Origin: Paracoccaceae bacterium
GTDB lineage: Bacteria > Pseudomonadota > Alphaproteobacteria > Rhodobacterales > Rhodobacteraceae
Length of the DNA stretch: 64,000 bases
Direction of reading: 5' to 3'
Assembly: GCA_014872875.1 (NCBI GenBank)
Contig: WKFI01000011.1
Span: forward strand, 310,001 to 374,000
This document shows, in pieces, positions 42,844 through 52,817 of this stretch. The notes beneath the pieces are model-generated. The model was not told the DNA's origin. It ran no database searches and was given only the letters and a program-made list of their open reading frames with translations. Position 1 is the first letter of the stretch; every line of letters starts with the position of its first letter. Both the position numbers and the translations under genes were made by a program.

Positions 42844-44616
42844 ATGCAGCCGCTTCTGTCAGTTGAGGATCTGAGCATCGGGTTTGGCAGCGGCGACCCC
42901 GTGGTACGCAATGTCAGTTTCGAGGTTCAACCGGGGGAAACCCTGGCATTGGTTGGAGAAAGCGGGTCGGGAAAAACCGTGACCTGCCGCGCAGTGCTGC
43001 GTATTCTCCCGAAAATCGCAAAGATTCACTCCGGTAAGATCATTCTACGTACATCCAATGGTGAACAAGATCTGTCCGCCATGCCAGAACGCCGGATGCG
43101 CACCGTTCGCGGCGACCGGGTTTCCATGATCTTTCAGGAACCGATGAGATCGCTGTCGCCTTTGCACAAGATTGGCAATCAGGTGTCCGAGGTCCTGTGG
43201 CTGCATCGCGGTCAAAACGAAAGTCAGGCCAAGAAAACAGTTCTGGAAACTTTCGAACGCGTGGGTTTTCCGGACCCGGAGCGCGCCTACCGTTCTTACC
43301 CGTTTGAAATGTCCGGCGGGATGCGTCAGCGGGCAATGATCGCAATGGCGATGGTTGCCAAGCCTGATCTGCTGATTGCGGATGAACCCACCACTGCGCT
43401 TGATGTTACGACACAGGCGCAGGTGCTTGGCCTGATGAAAGATCTTCAGCGTGACACGGGCATGGCGATGATCCTTGTGACTCATGATTTGGGTGTCGTG
43501 GCCAATATGGCCGAGCAGGTCGTCGTTATGCATAAGGGTCGGGTCATGGAATCCGGCAGCGCCGAGGCGATCCTGCGGGCGCCTGCCCACCCCTATACCA
43601 AACAGCTGTTCGACGCTGCCCCTTCGGTACCTGACCCGGTTGAAGATGCGCAGCTGCCCGCTCAGGAAGACCTGATCCTGAACCTCAAGTCCGTCAACAA
43701 AACGTATACCTTGCGCAGCTCGTCGCCCTGGAAGCCGGAAACGCTGATCCGCGCTTGCCGTGGCGTAGATCTCGCTCTGCCGCGCGGCAAGACCCTGGCC
43801 GTGGTGGGCGAAAGCGGCTCGGGCAAAACCACGGCAGCTCGGATCGCTTTGGGGGCTGAACCTCCAGATCCCGGAGGCGAGGTTTGGTTCAAGCCAACCC
43901 CCGATAGCGCCCCCATCGCCGTTCACGCCATGGATCGGACCGCGCGTACCGCGTTTCAAAGAGACGCGCAGATGGTCTTTCAAGATCCCTACTCCTCACT
44001 CAGCCCACGGATGCGCATCCTGGATGCAATGACCGAACCACTGGAGATCCATCAGATCGGCAATCGGGCCGAACAGAAGGAAAAAGCCGCGTCAATGCTG
44101 CGGTTGGTGGGTCTGAATCCCGACATGCTTCTGCGCTTCCCGCATGCGTTTTCCGGCGGTCAGCGTCAGCGCCTGTCAATTGCACGCGCAATGATGCTGG
44201 ATCCGTCGCTGATTGTATGTGACGAACCCACCTCGGCGCTGGATGTCTCTGTCCAGGAACAGATTCTGACCCTGCTGGAAGAGATCCGCGACCGGAAGGG
44301 CCTGTCCTATCTGTTTATCAGCCACGACCTGGCCGTTGTGGCCCGGATCGCGGACGAAGTGGCCGTGATGCGGCAGGGTCTGGTGGTCGAACAGGCCCCT
44401 CCCGAGACGCTCTTTTTCAATCCCAAACACCCCTACACCAAAGCGTTGATCGCCGCGCAGCCGACGCCGGATATCGACCGTCCCATCAACCTGAAACTGG
44501 TGGCCCAGGGCGCGGGCAGCCCGGACAGCTGGTCCGAGCAGTTCCGTTTCACCCAGTCCGTGATACCTTCACTGGTAGAGCTGGAACCAGGCCATAAGGT
44601 ACGTTGCCATGTTTGA
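42844..44616 (+). CDS. Peptide-type ABC transporter, fused double ATP-binding protein
   Basis: This 590-residue protein holds two complete ABC ATPase domains, as in YejF/DppD-DppF fusions. The first (about 1-265) has Walker A GESGSGKT at 38-45, signature MSGGMRQR and Walker B LLIADEPTTALD. The second (about 280-560) has GESGSGKT at about 323-330, signature FSGGQRQR and LIVCDEPTSALD. Both carry the oligopeptide-type C-terminal extension with HPYTKxL motifs. It energises import by the two permeases encoded downstream. The SBP gene overlaps its end by 8 bp. Placing the ATPase first is unusual, since most peptide operons begin with the binding protein. Confidence 0.94.
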   Translation: MQPLLSVEDLSIGFGSGDPVVRNVSFEVQPGETLALVGESGSGKTVTCRAVLRILPKIAKIHSGKIILRTSNGEQDLSAMPERRMRTVRGDRVSMIFQEPMRSLSPLHKIGNQVSEVLWLHRGQNESQAKKTVLETFERVGFPDPERAYRSYPFEMSGGMRQRAMIAMAMVAKPDLLIADEPTTALDVTTQAQVLGLMKDLQRDTGMAMILVTHDLGVVANMAEQVVVMHKGRVMESGSAEAILRAPAHPYTKQLFDAAPSVPDPVEDAQLPAQEDLILNLKSVNKTYTLRSSSPWKPETLIRACRGVDLALPRGKTLAVVGESGSGKTTAARIALGAEPPDPGGEVWFKPTPDSAPIAVHAMDRTARTAFQRDAQMVFQDPYSSLSPRMRILDAMTEPLEIHQIGNRAEQKEKAASMLRLVGLNPDMLLRFPHAFSGGQRQRLSIARAMMLDPSLIVCDEPTSALDVSVQEQILTLLEEIRDRKGLSYLFISHDLAVVARIADEVAVMRQGLVVEQAPPETLFFNPKHPYTKALIAAQPTPDIDRPINLKLVAQGAGSPDSWSEQFRFTQSVIPSLVELEPGHKVRCHV

Positions 44617-46531
44617 AATCCGTAAAACCGTTCTCTCGCTTGCTGTTCTGTCCTGCATTGCGCCTCTTGCAGCGTGGTCTTCTTCGCCCGAAATGCAGGA
44701 AAGCAAATTCTGGAAGGACGAAGTGGATGCAGGCAATCTGCCGCCTGTGACGGACCGCATCCCAGACGCACCTCTGGTTGTGGACCTTGAAGCCAAGGGC
44801 CGGGATTTTGGCGTCCCGGGTGGAACACTCAACACCATGGTGACGCGATCCAAGGATATCCGCCAGATGGTGGTCTATGGATATGCGCGGCTGGTGGGGT
44901 ATGACGAAAACTATGTATTACAGCCCGATATCCTGCAGTCCTACGAAAACGATGACAATCGCAAGTTCACCTTGAAACTGCGGCCCGGGCATCGCTGGTC
45001 TGATGGCTCGGAATTTACGTCCGAAGACTTCCGGTACTGGTGGGAAGACGTGGCCAACAACCCCGAACTCAGCCCTGCGGGCCCACCAGAATTCTTGCGG
45101 GTCGAAGGCGAATTGCCCCAAGTGTCTTTCCCCGATGCGCAAACCGTAATCTATGAATGGGCCGCCCCGAACCCGAACTTTCTGCAGAGTTTGGCCCAAG
45201 CACGCCCGCCCTTCATTTATCGCCCGGCGGAGTTTCTGAAAACGTTCCATGCCAAATACGCAGATGAATCTGCTCTTGCCGAAGAGGTCAGCTATCATCG
45301 CGTCAAAAGCTGGGCGGCGCTGCACAACAAGCTGGACAATATGTACAAGTTCGACAACCACGAGTTGCCGACCTTGCAACCTTGGATCAATTCGACCAGC
45401 GGCAAGAAAATTCGTCACCTGTTTGTACGCAACCCCTATTATCACCGGGTTGATGCTCAGGGTGTGCAGTTGCCCTATATCGATGTCGTCGAGATGGAGA
45501 TCGTGTCCCCAGGCCTGGTTGCGGCCAAGACCAACGCAGGAGAGAGCGAACTCCAGGCCCGCGGTCTGGGATTTCGTGACATCCCAATCCTGCGCAAGGG
45601 CGAAAAGGATGGTGGAAACTACCGGACCCACCTGTGGAGCACCGGGGTCGCTTCCCAGATTGCCATCTATCCTAACCTGAACGTCTCTGATGACGCCTGG
45701 CGGGACATTCTTCGCGATGTCCGGGTGCGTCGGGCGCTGAGCCTTGCAATCAACCGGGCCTCTATCAACAAGGCTCTGTATTTCAAACTGGCCAAGCCGG
45801 GGGCCGTGTCAGTGCTGCCAGCCAGCCCATTCTTTGACGAAGCCAATCGAGAAGCCTGGGCCGCCTTTGACCCTGACATGGCCAACAAACTGCTGGATGA
45901 AGCCGGGCTGACCGAGCGCGATTCCTATGGCATTCGTAAACTACCCGATGGCCGGATCATGGAGTTCGTGATCGAAACCGCCGGTGAAAGGCAAGAGGTC
46001 GAAAACGCGCTGCAGATCATCACGGATGACTGGAAAGATGTCGGCGTCAAACTGATCATGCGCCCGCTGGACCGGGATATTCTGCGCAACAGGGTGTTCT
46101 CCGGTGGGGCGATGGCTTCGGTCTGGTTCGGCTGGGACAATGGAATTCCACAAAGCTATACCTCCCCCGACTATCTGGCCCCGCGCCACCAGGAGTTTCT
46201 GGCCTGGCCGAAATGGGGTCAGCACTACCAGACCGGCGGAGATGTAGGTGAAGAACCTGACATGGAGGCTGCACAAGAACTGATGGTGCTCGCACTGGCC
46301 TGGGATCGTGCAGAAACCGAAGAACAGCGTGATGAGATCTGGCGAAAAATGCTCAAGATCCATGCCGATCAGGTCTATGCCATCGGCATCCTGAACGAAG
46401 CACCGCAACCCGTTGTCGTTTCCAACGACCTGCGCAACGTGCCAGAAAAGGGCATGTGGGCCTGGGATCCCGGTGCACATTTCGGCGTTCATCGAATGGA
46501 TGAGTTCTTCTTCGAAGGCGGTAACGGCTGA
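44609..46531 (+). CDS. ABC transporter substrate-binding protein (peptide family, YejA-like)
   Basis: This 640-residue periplasmic protein is a family 5 (SBP_bac_5) solute receptor. It has a signal sequence (MFEIRKTVLSLAVLSCIAPLAAWS), then typical blocks YENDDNRKFTLKLRPGHRWSDGSEFTSEDFRYWWED and DVRVRRALSLAINRASINKALY. It is longer than most peptide receptors (about 500-540) and resembles YejA-like receptors. The ligand could be oligopeptides, opines or other large solutes. It overlaps the ATPase gene by 8 bp and shares TGATG with the first permease gene, so the operon is tightly coupled. Confidence 0.92.
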   Translation: MFEIRKTVLSLAVLSCIAPLAAWSSSPEMQESKFWKDEVDAGNLPPVTDRIPDAPLVVDLEAKGRDFGVPGGTLNTMVTRSKDIRQMVVYGYARLVGYDENYVLQPDILQSYENDDNRKFTLKLRPGHRWSDGSEFTSEDFRYWWEDVANNPELSPAGPPEFLRVEGELPQVSFPDAQTVIYEWAAPNPNFLQSLAQARPPFIYRPAEFLKTFHAKYADESALAEEVSYHRVKSWAALHNKLDNMYKFDNHELPTLQPWINSTSGKKIRHLFVRNPYYHRVDAQGVQLPYIDVVEMEIVSPGLVAAKTNAGESELQARGLGFRDIPILRKGEKDGGNYRTHLWSTGVASQIAIYPNLNVSDDAWRDILRDVRVRRALSLAINRASINKALYFKLAKPGAVSVLPASPFFDEANREAWAAFDPDMANKLLDEAGLTERDSYGIRKLPDGRIMEFVIETAGERQEVENALQIITDDWKDVGVKLIMRPLDRDILRNRVFSGGAMASVWFGWDNGIPQSYTSPDYLAPRHQEFLAWPKWGQHYQTGGDVGEEPDMEAAQELMVLALAWDRAETEEQRDEIWRKMLKIHADQVYAIGILNEAPQPVVVSNDLRNVPEKGMWAWDPGAHFGVHRMDEFFFEGGNG

Positions 46532-47559
46532 TGGATATCCTGCGGTATTCGATCTACCGTTTCGGCACCATGCTGCTGACGCTGCTGGTCGTGTCCGTGC
46601 TGGTCTTTGCCATCATCAACCTGCCACCCGGCGATTACTTGTCCAACCAGATCGCCGAGCTGCGCGCCTCGGGCCAGTCCGCTGGTGTGGCCAAGGCCGA
46701 GTTCTTGCGCACCGAATATGCGCTGGACCGCCCGGTCTGGCAGCAATATCTGATCTGGATGGGTTTCTTTCCCGGCCCCCACGGGTTTTCCGGTATGATC
46801 CAGGGCAATCTGGGCTGGTCTTTCGAATTCGACAAACCGGTGTCCGAGATTGTCGGCGACAGTCTGTGGCTGACCGTACTGGTCAACATGGCTGCCATCG
46901 TCTTTGTCTACGCGATGGCGTTGCCGCTGGGTGTTATCGCGGCGGCACGATCACAAACCTGGATTGATTACACCTCGGCGTTTGTGGGCTACCTGGGGTT
47001 GGCGACCCCGAACTTCCTGCTGGCACTGATCCTGTATTACTACGGGCGAAAATACCTCAATATTCCCATTGGCGGCTTGATGGGCCCCGAATTCGAAGGC
47101 GCGCCTTTGAGCTGGGAAAAAATAAAGTCCGTCATGATTCACCTTATCGTGCCGACGATCGTTATTGGCACGGCAGGTGCCTCCGCCATGATGCAACGTT
47201 TGCGTGCGAATATGCTGGACGAACTGGGTAAGCCGTATGTCGAAACCGCCATCGCCAAGGGGATGGCCCCGTCACGAATGCTCAGCAAGTACCCGCTGCG
47301 CGTCGCCTTCAACCCTTTTGTGGCCGATATCGGCAATCTGCTGCCTTCGATGGTATCCGGCTCGGTTCTGGTGTCGGTCGTGATGGGGTTGCAGACCATC
47401 GGCCCAACCTTGCTGACCGCGCTCAAGACCCAAGATTTGTTCCTTTCGGCCTTCATCCTGATGTTCGTTGCGCTGCTGACATTGGTCGGCACGATGATAT
47501 CCGACATTCTGCTGGTCATGCTTGACCCGCGTATCCGCTATGAGGGGCGTGAAGCATGA
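46531..47559 (+). CDS. ABC transporter permease (DppB/YejB type)
   Basis: This 342-residue inner membrane permease has six helices. The N-terminal helix reads YRFGTMLLTLLVVSVLVFAIINLPPGDY, as in DppB-type proteins, and the conserved EAA-like cytoplasmic loop is seen as ETAIAKGMAPSRMLSKYPLRVAFNP. It forms the membrane pore with the second permease downstream. It starts at the last base of the SBP stop codon and overlaps the next gene by 4 bp. Confidence 0.93.
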   Translation: MDILRYSIYRFGTMLLTLLVVSVLVFAIINLPPGDYLSNQIAELRASGQSAGVAKAEFLRTEYALDRPVWQQYLIWMGFFPGPHGFSGMIQGNLGWSFEFDKPVSEIVGDSLWLTVLVNMAAIVFVYAMALPLGVIAAARSQTWIDYTSAFVGYLGLATPNFLLALILYYYGRKYLNIPIGGLMGPEFEGAPLSWEKIKSVMIHLIVPTIVIGTAGASAMMQRLRANMLDELGKPYVETAIAKGMAPSRMLSKYPLRVAFNPFVADIGNLLPSMVSGSVLVSVVMGLQTIGPTLLTALKTQDLFLSAFILMFVALLTLVGTMISDILLVMLDPRIRYEGREA

Positions 47560-48710
47560 CAAACCTGCCTGACGGTCGTTATGTAGACGACGCGCCCTAT
47601 GATCCGCAGGCTTCGCTGCAACAACTTGAACGCGCCGATCTGGACGCCCCCAATTGGGTGCTGGTGTGGCGCAAGTTCAAAACCCACAAGCTGGGCCTGA
47701 TCTCGGGTACGTTCCTTCTGATCTGTTATCTGCTGTTGCCCTTTGTCGGGTTCATCGCGCCATACGGTCCGAATGACCGACACCCGGATCACCTGTTTTC
47801 GCCGCCGCAAAGCATCAAGATGTTCCATGAGGGCGAGTTCCTGGGGCCGTTCATCTATCCGATGACCAGCGAGGCCAACCTTGAAACCTTCCAATGGGAG
47901 TTCAAACCGGACACGGATAACCCCCTCAAACTGAAGTTTTTCTGTGAAGGCTCCACGTACAAACTCGCGGGGCTGATCCCCTCTGACACCCATCTGTTCT
48001 GTGTCCCGGAAGAGGCCACCCTGTTCATCTGGGGCTCGGACCGGTTGGGGCGCGATGTGTTCAGCAGGATCCTCTATGGCGCTCAGCTGTCGCTCACCGT
48101 TGGCCTGATCGGCATCACTGTGTCTTTTGTTCTTGGTATCTTCTTTGGCTCGCTGGCAGGCTATTTCGGCGGCAAGATCGACTGGGTCATCAACCGGGTG
48201 ATCGAAATTCTGCGCTCTCTGCCGGAACTGCCGCTGTGGCTCGCCCTGTCGGCAGCAGTACCATCCAATTGGTCCCCGGTGGCTGTTTTCTTCATAATCT
48301 CGGTAATTCTTGGCATCTTGGACTGGCCGGGATTGGCGCGTTCTGTCAGAGCGAAATTCCTGTCTTTGAGAGAAGAAGAGTATGTCCGCGCAGCCGAAAT
48401 GATGGGCGCCAGTTCGGGCCGCGTGATCCGAAAACACCTGTTGCCAAACTTCATGAGCCACCTGATCGCCTCTGCCACATTGTCGATCCCGGCAATGATC
48501 CTTGGGGAAACAGCTTTGTCGTTCCTCGGGCTGGGCCTCAGAGCACCCGCGGTTAGCTGGGGCGTGATGCTGAACGACGCGCAAAACTTGGCCTCAATCG
48601 AGATCTATCCCTGGACGGCCTTGCCGATGCTGCCGATCGTCATTGTCGTGCTGGCCTTCAACTTCCTGGGTGACGGGTTGCGTGACAGCTTGGATCCTTA
48701 CCAGCAATGA
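47556..48710 (+). CDS. ABC transporter permease (DppC/YejE type)
   Basis: This 384-residue permease has a soluble N-terminus, one helix (LISGTFLLICYLLLPFVGFIAPYG), a periplasmic domain of about 110 residues before TM2, and the DppC-type core with FIWGSDRLGRDVFSRILYGAQLSL and the EAA loop YVRAAEMMGASSGRVIRKHLLPN. The large periplasmic insertion between TM1 and TM2 is typical of YejE-like permeases. ATGA overlaps link it to both the upstream permease and the downstream CoA-transferase gene. Confidence 0.93.
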   Translation: MTNLPDGRYVDDAPYDPQASLQQLERADLDAPNWVLVWRKFKTHKLGLISGTFLLICYLLLPFVGFIAPYGPNDRHPDHLFSPPQSIKMFHEGEFLGPFIYPMTSEANLETFQWEFKPDTDNPLKLKFFCEGSTYKLAGLIPSDTHLFCVPEEATLFIWGSDRLGRDVFSRILYGAQLSLTVGLIGITVSFVLGIFFGSLAGYFGGKIDWVINRVIEILRSLPELPLWLALSAAVPSNWSPVAVFFIISVILGILDWPGLARSVRAKFLSLREEEYVRAAEMMGASSGRVIRKHLLPNFMSHLIASATLSIPAMILGETALSFLGLGLRAPAVSWGVMLNDAQNLASIEIYPWTALPMLPIVIVVLAFNFLGDGLRDSLDPYQQ

Positions 48711-50053
48711 GCCTGCTATCCAGCCTGCCTGATCCCGGGGTCTACCAAACCACCGGGGCGGGTTACCGCCCTTCGGCCTTCGCGGTCAGCGAATTGGCAA
48801 CCGCTTCGGTTGCCGCAGTAGGTTGTGAGCTGGCACGCCTGATCACCGCATTGAACCTGGGGCCATCGCGGCCCGAAGTCACGGTAGACCACAGGCTGGC
48901 GTCACTCTGGTACGGCTGGTCTTTCAAGCCACAAGGGTGGGAAATGCCGGATGCCTGGGATGCTATCGCCGGCGATTACCGGACGGCTGATGGCTGGATC
49001 AAACTGCACACCAACCTGCCCCATCACCGGGCTGCTGCGCTGAGCGTTCTGCGCTGCGACAGCACCCGGGAGGCCGTCGCAGCTGCGGTGAACAGATGGG
49101 ACAGCAGCGAATTGGAGTCCAACATCGTGGCCGCAGGCGGGGTTGCAGCATCCATGCGCAGTCGCACCGACTGGCAGTCACATCCGCAGGGACAAGCCAT
49201 GGCAAGCGATCCATTGGTTCTATGGGGCGGCCCGCGATCGGTCCAACTGCGAGACCGTCCCAATGCTGACGCCATCCGCCCCTTGAAAGGACTGCGCGTG
49301 CTGGACCTGACCCGCGTTCTGGCCGGGCCGGTCGCGACCCGCACTCTGGCCGGGTTTGGTGCTGATGTGCTGCGAATTGACCCACCTGGTTGGGACGAAC
49401 CCGGAGTGATCCCCGACATTTCCCTGGGCAAGCGCTGCGCGTATCTGGACCTGAAAACGCCCGCGGGGCTGGAGACGTGTAAGTCCCTGTTGGCCCAAGC
49501 GGATGTGTTGGTCCACGGCTACCGGCCGGGTGCATTGCAATCGCTGGGATTGGGCGAAGCCGAACGAAACCGTATCGCACCGAACCGGATCGAGATCACG
49601 CTGGACGCCTATGGCTGGAGCGGCCCTTGGGCAGGGCGACGCGGATTTGACAGCTTGGTGCAGATGAGCGGCGGCATAGCGGCCACCGGCATGGAATGGG
49701 CGCAGTCAGACAAACCCACCCCACTGCCGGTTCAGGCACTGGACCATGCAACGGGGTATCTAATGGCGGCAGCGGTCCTTTCGGCGCTGTCAGAAGCAGC
49801 AGAGGGGCGTGACACTGCGACAGGCCACTTGTCATTGGCTCGCACCGCAGAGCTGCTGTGCAGTTTGCCCAAAACGGCCCGAGGGCCGCAAATACAGGCT
49901 GCCGATGCTATGGATTATTCCGAAGCTCCGGAACACAGTGGCTGGGGCGGCGGTCACAGGCTAAGGCCCCCTCTGCAGGTGGGCCAAAGCCTGCTTGCAT
50001 GGGACCGCCCGGCTGGCCCGCTGGGACGGGAAAATCCCCGTTTCACCAACTAG
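48707..50053 (+). CDS. CoA-transferase family III (CaiB/BaiF) protein
   Basis: This 448-residue protein matches class III CoA-transferases. The core is at about residues 185-340 with LRVLDLTRVLAGPVATRTLAGFGADVLRIDPP, a hallmark of the family, then ADVLVHGYRPGALQSLGLG and the FDSLVQMSGGIA segment. The position expected to hold the catalytic aspartate falls in the LDLKTPAG / VLVHGYRPG region and cannot be assigned safely. The N-terminal 180 residues are a divergent first domain. It overlaps the permease gene by 4 bp, so an acyl-CoA step seems linked to the imported solute. Convergent with the MscS gene. Confidence 0.88.
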   Translation: MSLLSSLPDPGVYQTTGAGYRPSAFAVSELATASVAAVGCELARLITALNLGPSRPEVTVDHRLASLWYGWSFKPQGWEMPDAWDAIAGDYRTADGWIKLHTNLPHHRAAALSVLRCDSTREAVAAAVNRWDSSELESNIVAAGGVAASMRSRTDWQSHPQGQAMASDPLVLWGGPRSVQLRDRPNADAIRPLKGLRVLDLTRVLAGPVATRTLAGFGADVLRIDPPGWDEPGVIPDISLGKRCAYLDLKTPAGLETCKSLLAQADVLVHGYRPGALQSLGLGEAERNRIAPNRIEITLDAYGWSGPWAGRRGFDSLVQMSGGIAATGMEWAQSDKPTPLPVQALDHATGYLMAAAVLSALSEAAEGRDTATGHLSLARTAELLCSLPKTARGPQIQAADAMDYSEAPEHSGWGGGHRLRPPLQVGQSLLAWDRPAGPLGRENPRFTN

Positions 50054-50086
50054 ACACTCCGCGGGCACGCTGCTTCGCAAACGAAC

Positions 50087-52423
50087 CTACCGGTCGTCGC
50101 CGCCTTCATTCACATCCAGTATGTCTTCGTCGATCGCCGCCTGGACCGCTCCGACGGCGGCTTCTTTCTGCTTCGGGGTCAACTGCTCTTCCTGATCTGC
50201 GGCCACGCGCACCGTCACCTCGCGGTGGGCGAATTTAATGCCTTCACGGGCAAACAATTCGCGTATGTCGTTGTAGACCTTCTTGCGGATCAGCCACTGA
50301 TCGCCCGGCTTGGTCATGAATTTGACCCGGATGATCATCGCCGAATCCTGCATTTCGATCACGCCCTGTGATTTCAAAGGCTGGATGAAATTGTCACCGA
50401 TCACCGGGTCGGTCAGTAATTGCTGCCCCAGCTTCTTGATCAGCTTGCGGACCTTTTCCACATCCGTGTCATAGGTCACCCGCAATGGCAGTTTCATGAT
50501 GACCCAGTCACGAGAGTAGTTGGTCAGAACCTTGATTTCACCGAACGGGATCGTGTGGAGCGCACCCAGGTGGTGGCGCAACTGGAAGGATCTGACCGAG
50601 ATCTTCTCGACCGTTCCCTTTACGTCGCCGATGTCGATATATTCGCCCTTTCGGAAGGCATCATCCAGTAGGAAAAACGCGCCCGAGAAAACATCCCGCA
50701 CCAGCGTCTGTGAACCGAAACCAACAGCCAGACCCACCACACCAGCACCGGCAAACAGCGGGCTGACGTTAATGCCCAGTTCCAAAAGCACGATCAAGAT
50801 GATCGACACCACGACCACCGCCAAAATTGCGCCCCGGAACAGCGGCAAAAGCGTCGCCAGACGGCTGGCGCTGCCCGCACCGCCTTCGTCACCCAGTTCG
50901 GCCTCGGCCATGTCGACGCTTTCCTCGGCGATCTTGCTGTCGATCCAGATCCGGAAGAAATGGTAAACCAGATAACCGATGAACATGATCACCAGAACGT
51001 CGATTCCGCGCTCCACATATGTGTCGCTCATCCAGTCGATATCCGGGTTCCAGACCGCCATGAGCGCGACACCACCAATGCCGAAGGCCAGTACGCCAGC
51101 CGCGCGTCGGGCCAGATCCTCATAGGTAGCGATCGGGTGGCGATAGGGCTCGGACGGTTCGTCCGCAGGCTCCAGGATCTCACCATCCAGCGCCGCACTG
51201 CCGTCCGCTGCTGCATCGGCGTTGATTTGTTTGATCTGCCGCGACCGGTTGAAATAGCGCTCGATCGCATAGTTGATCACGCCATAGGCAATGAGGATCG
51301 ACATCAGAACCGAATAGGTTCCAGCCACAACCGGCAAAGGAGCAGGACGCTCCAAAACCAGATCAAAGGCCAGTTGGAACCATCCGAAAATCACATAGGC
51401 CACCGTCAAGGGCGCCCAGGACACACTCAGCAACCTGAGGATCCAGGATACGCTTTCCTTGCTACGTCCGGTGCGAATGGCCGACGAAATCGCGCGCGCA
51501 TTGAACAGGATCATCGCGATGTTTCCGGTCGCACCCACAAGGGTCAGCACGCCATAGACCAAGGCATACACGTTGTAGTTCAACCCGAAATCGGCCACCC
51601 AGGTAGACAGGATCACCGTCGAGACATCATACGTCGCCAGAGCGGATGCCCAGAGGTAAAGCCGTTTGGCATCCCGGTCAGAAAAATGCGGAATTCTGTA
51701 TTGCGAGAGGTATGGCGACAGAACCATGCGCCAGACGTCGGAAATTGTGCGAGCAATGAAGAAGGCCGAGAAGATTGCCGTGACCGTGAATTCCACCGCA
51801 AGATCGCTGGTTTCTCCAAAGATCAAGTACCCCGCGATATAGGCAAAAACCATTGCAAAGATGGTACCGACGATACCCGCCACAAACCGCATGAACAGAA
51901 AGGGCATCTTGTCTTTGTAACCTTGCGGATTTTCCACGATCCGCGACACGACAAACCTTCGGGCAATCCGCTTGCCATAAATTTCGGTCGACGCCCAACG
52001 CCCCAGCAGCAACAGGAAAACACACCACCCGAAAACTTCGACGAAGGTCATGATACGCCCGTCGGGGCTGGTTTCGCGCAAGATGTATTTGACTTCAAAA
52101 ACCGAATACGGAAGCGCGGCCAGTCTCGATTTCAGCTCTTCCCGAAACTCTGCAACTTCGGATTGGGCCTTCATCAGGGACGAGGCATCATCCATCAGAT
52201 CATCCGAAGATTCGGTTTCAGTAGTGGTAGGCGCCCCGTTCGAGGAGACCTGTCCGTTGCCGTCGATGACTATGACACTGGCACCTGCCTCGGTTGCGGT
52301 GCGAATGGCATCGGCAATATCTGGTTCTTCGGTCGTGGTGGAATTGCTCTGGGCCGACGCACCGACGGCCAGAGCCAGAACAAACATGAGTGTCGAGAGC
52401 AAGCGGAGCAGCGGATGTCGCAT
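50087..52423 (-). CDS. MscS-family mechanosensitive channel, large type
   Basis: This 778-residue protein starts with a signal peptide (LLRLLSTLMFVLALAVGASAQS). A periplasmic segment follows, then about ten helices. The MscS core lies at about residues 555-720: the pore helix VVGLAVGFGSQTLVRDVFSG, the beta domain LLDDAFRKGEYIDIGDVKGTVEKI and the TIPFGEIKVLTNYSRD strand. A cytosolic cage domain and an acidic tail (DEDILDVNEGGDDR) close it. It should release osmolytes under hypo-osmotic shock. The extra N-terminal helices resemble YbiO/MscK-like channels. ATG 52423 is chosen because the signal begins there. Confidence 0.92.
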   Translation of the reverse strand: MRHPLLRLLSTLMFVLALAVGASAQSNSTTTEEPDIADAIRTATEAGASVIVIDGNGQVSSNGAPTTTETESSDDLMDDASSLMKAQSEVAEFREELKSRLAALPYSVFEVKYILRETSPDGRIMTFVEVFGWCVFLLLLGRWASTEIYGKRIARRFVVSRIVENPQGYKDKMPFLFMRFVAGIVGTIFAMVFAYIAGYLIFGETSDLAVEFTVTAIFSAFFIARTISDVWRMVLSPYLSQYRIPHFSDRDAKRLYLWASALATYDVSTVILSTWVADFGLNYNVYALVYGVLTLVGATGNIAMILFNARAISSAIRTGRSKESVSWILRLLSVSWAPLTVAYVIFGWFQLAFDLVLERPAPLPVVAGTYSVLMSILIAYGVINYAIERYFNRSRQIKQINADAAADGSAALDGEILEPADEPSEPYRHPIATYEDLARRAAGVLAFGIGGVALMAVWNPDIDWMSDTYVERGIDVLVIMFIGYLVYHFFRIWIDSKIAEESVDMAEAELGDEGGAGSASRLATLLPLFRGAILAVVVVSIILIVLLELGINVSPLFAGAGVVGLAVGFGSQTLVRDVFSGAFFLLDDAFRKGEYIDIGDVKGTVEKISVRSFQLRHHLGALHTIPFGEIKVLTNYSRDWVIMKLPLRVTYDTDVEKVRKLIKKLGQQLLTDPVIGDNFIQPLKSQGVIEMQDSAMIIRVKFMTKPGDQWLIRKKVYNDIRELFAREGIKFAHREVTVRVAADQEEQLTPKQKEAAVGAVQAAIDEDILDVNEGGDDR

Positions 52424-52817
52424 GTGTCGTCCTGTCGCGTGAAATTTCCGGCGCAGGCTAATCCACCTGCAAACAGTGTGCAATCAGCCCGACTGAAATC
52501 GTCAATCGTCGTCAGGAATGCCACAGGTCCAATTCGGCGCGTTGCATGTTGCCAAAGAGCAGGATAAGGCTTGTTCGAAAGGGTTTTCCGGCGCTTGCCT
52601 CGCAAGACGGGAAGTGTTGGAAGCCGAACGTGCCAGTGAACCAAATCACGCGGTCCGAGGGGAGAATTCAGGCGATACGCCGCCAGATTGCTTTGGGATG
52701 GTCCCCAGCCGATCTGAAGCGGAAGTTACGCTTGCCACTAGGCCCCCGCGACGTTCCTTGGCCCTTCGGTTGACACCCTGATGTCCAGTCCGGATCCGAA
52801 GTGAAATAGGCAGGCAG
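52424..52817. other. Intergenic region before the glycosyltransferase operon
   Basis: These 394 bp separate the divergent MscS gene and glycosyltransferase operon and should hold both promoters. A TTGACA hexamer at 52770-52775 is a possible -35 box for the operon, but no good -10 follows at 17 bp. Plus-strand frames at 52518 and 52546 are open for 70-90 codons yet show no recognisable domain or ribosome site, so I do not call a gene. Confidence 0.4.

Noticed and set aside
50960-52567. A 535-codon open frame on the plus strand opposite the MscS gene
   Set aside because: Same pattern: antisense to a long membrane protein gene with clear family motifs; no domain or ribosome site.
52546-52773. 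A 75-codon plus-strand frame before the glycosyltransferase operon
   Set aside because: No ribosome site, no recognisable domain; the segment GWSPADLKRKL recalls transposase-like sequence only vaguely.
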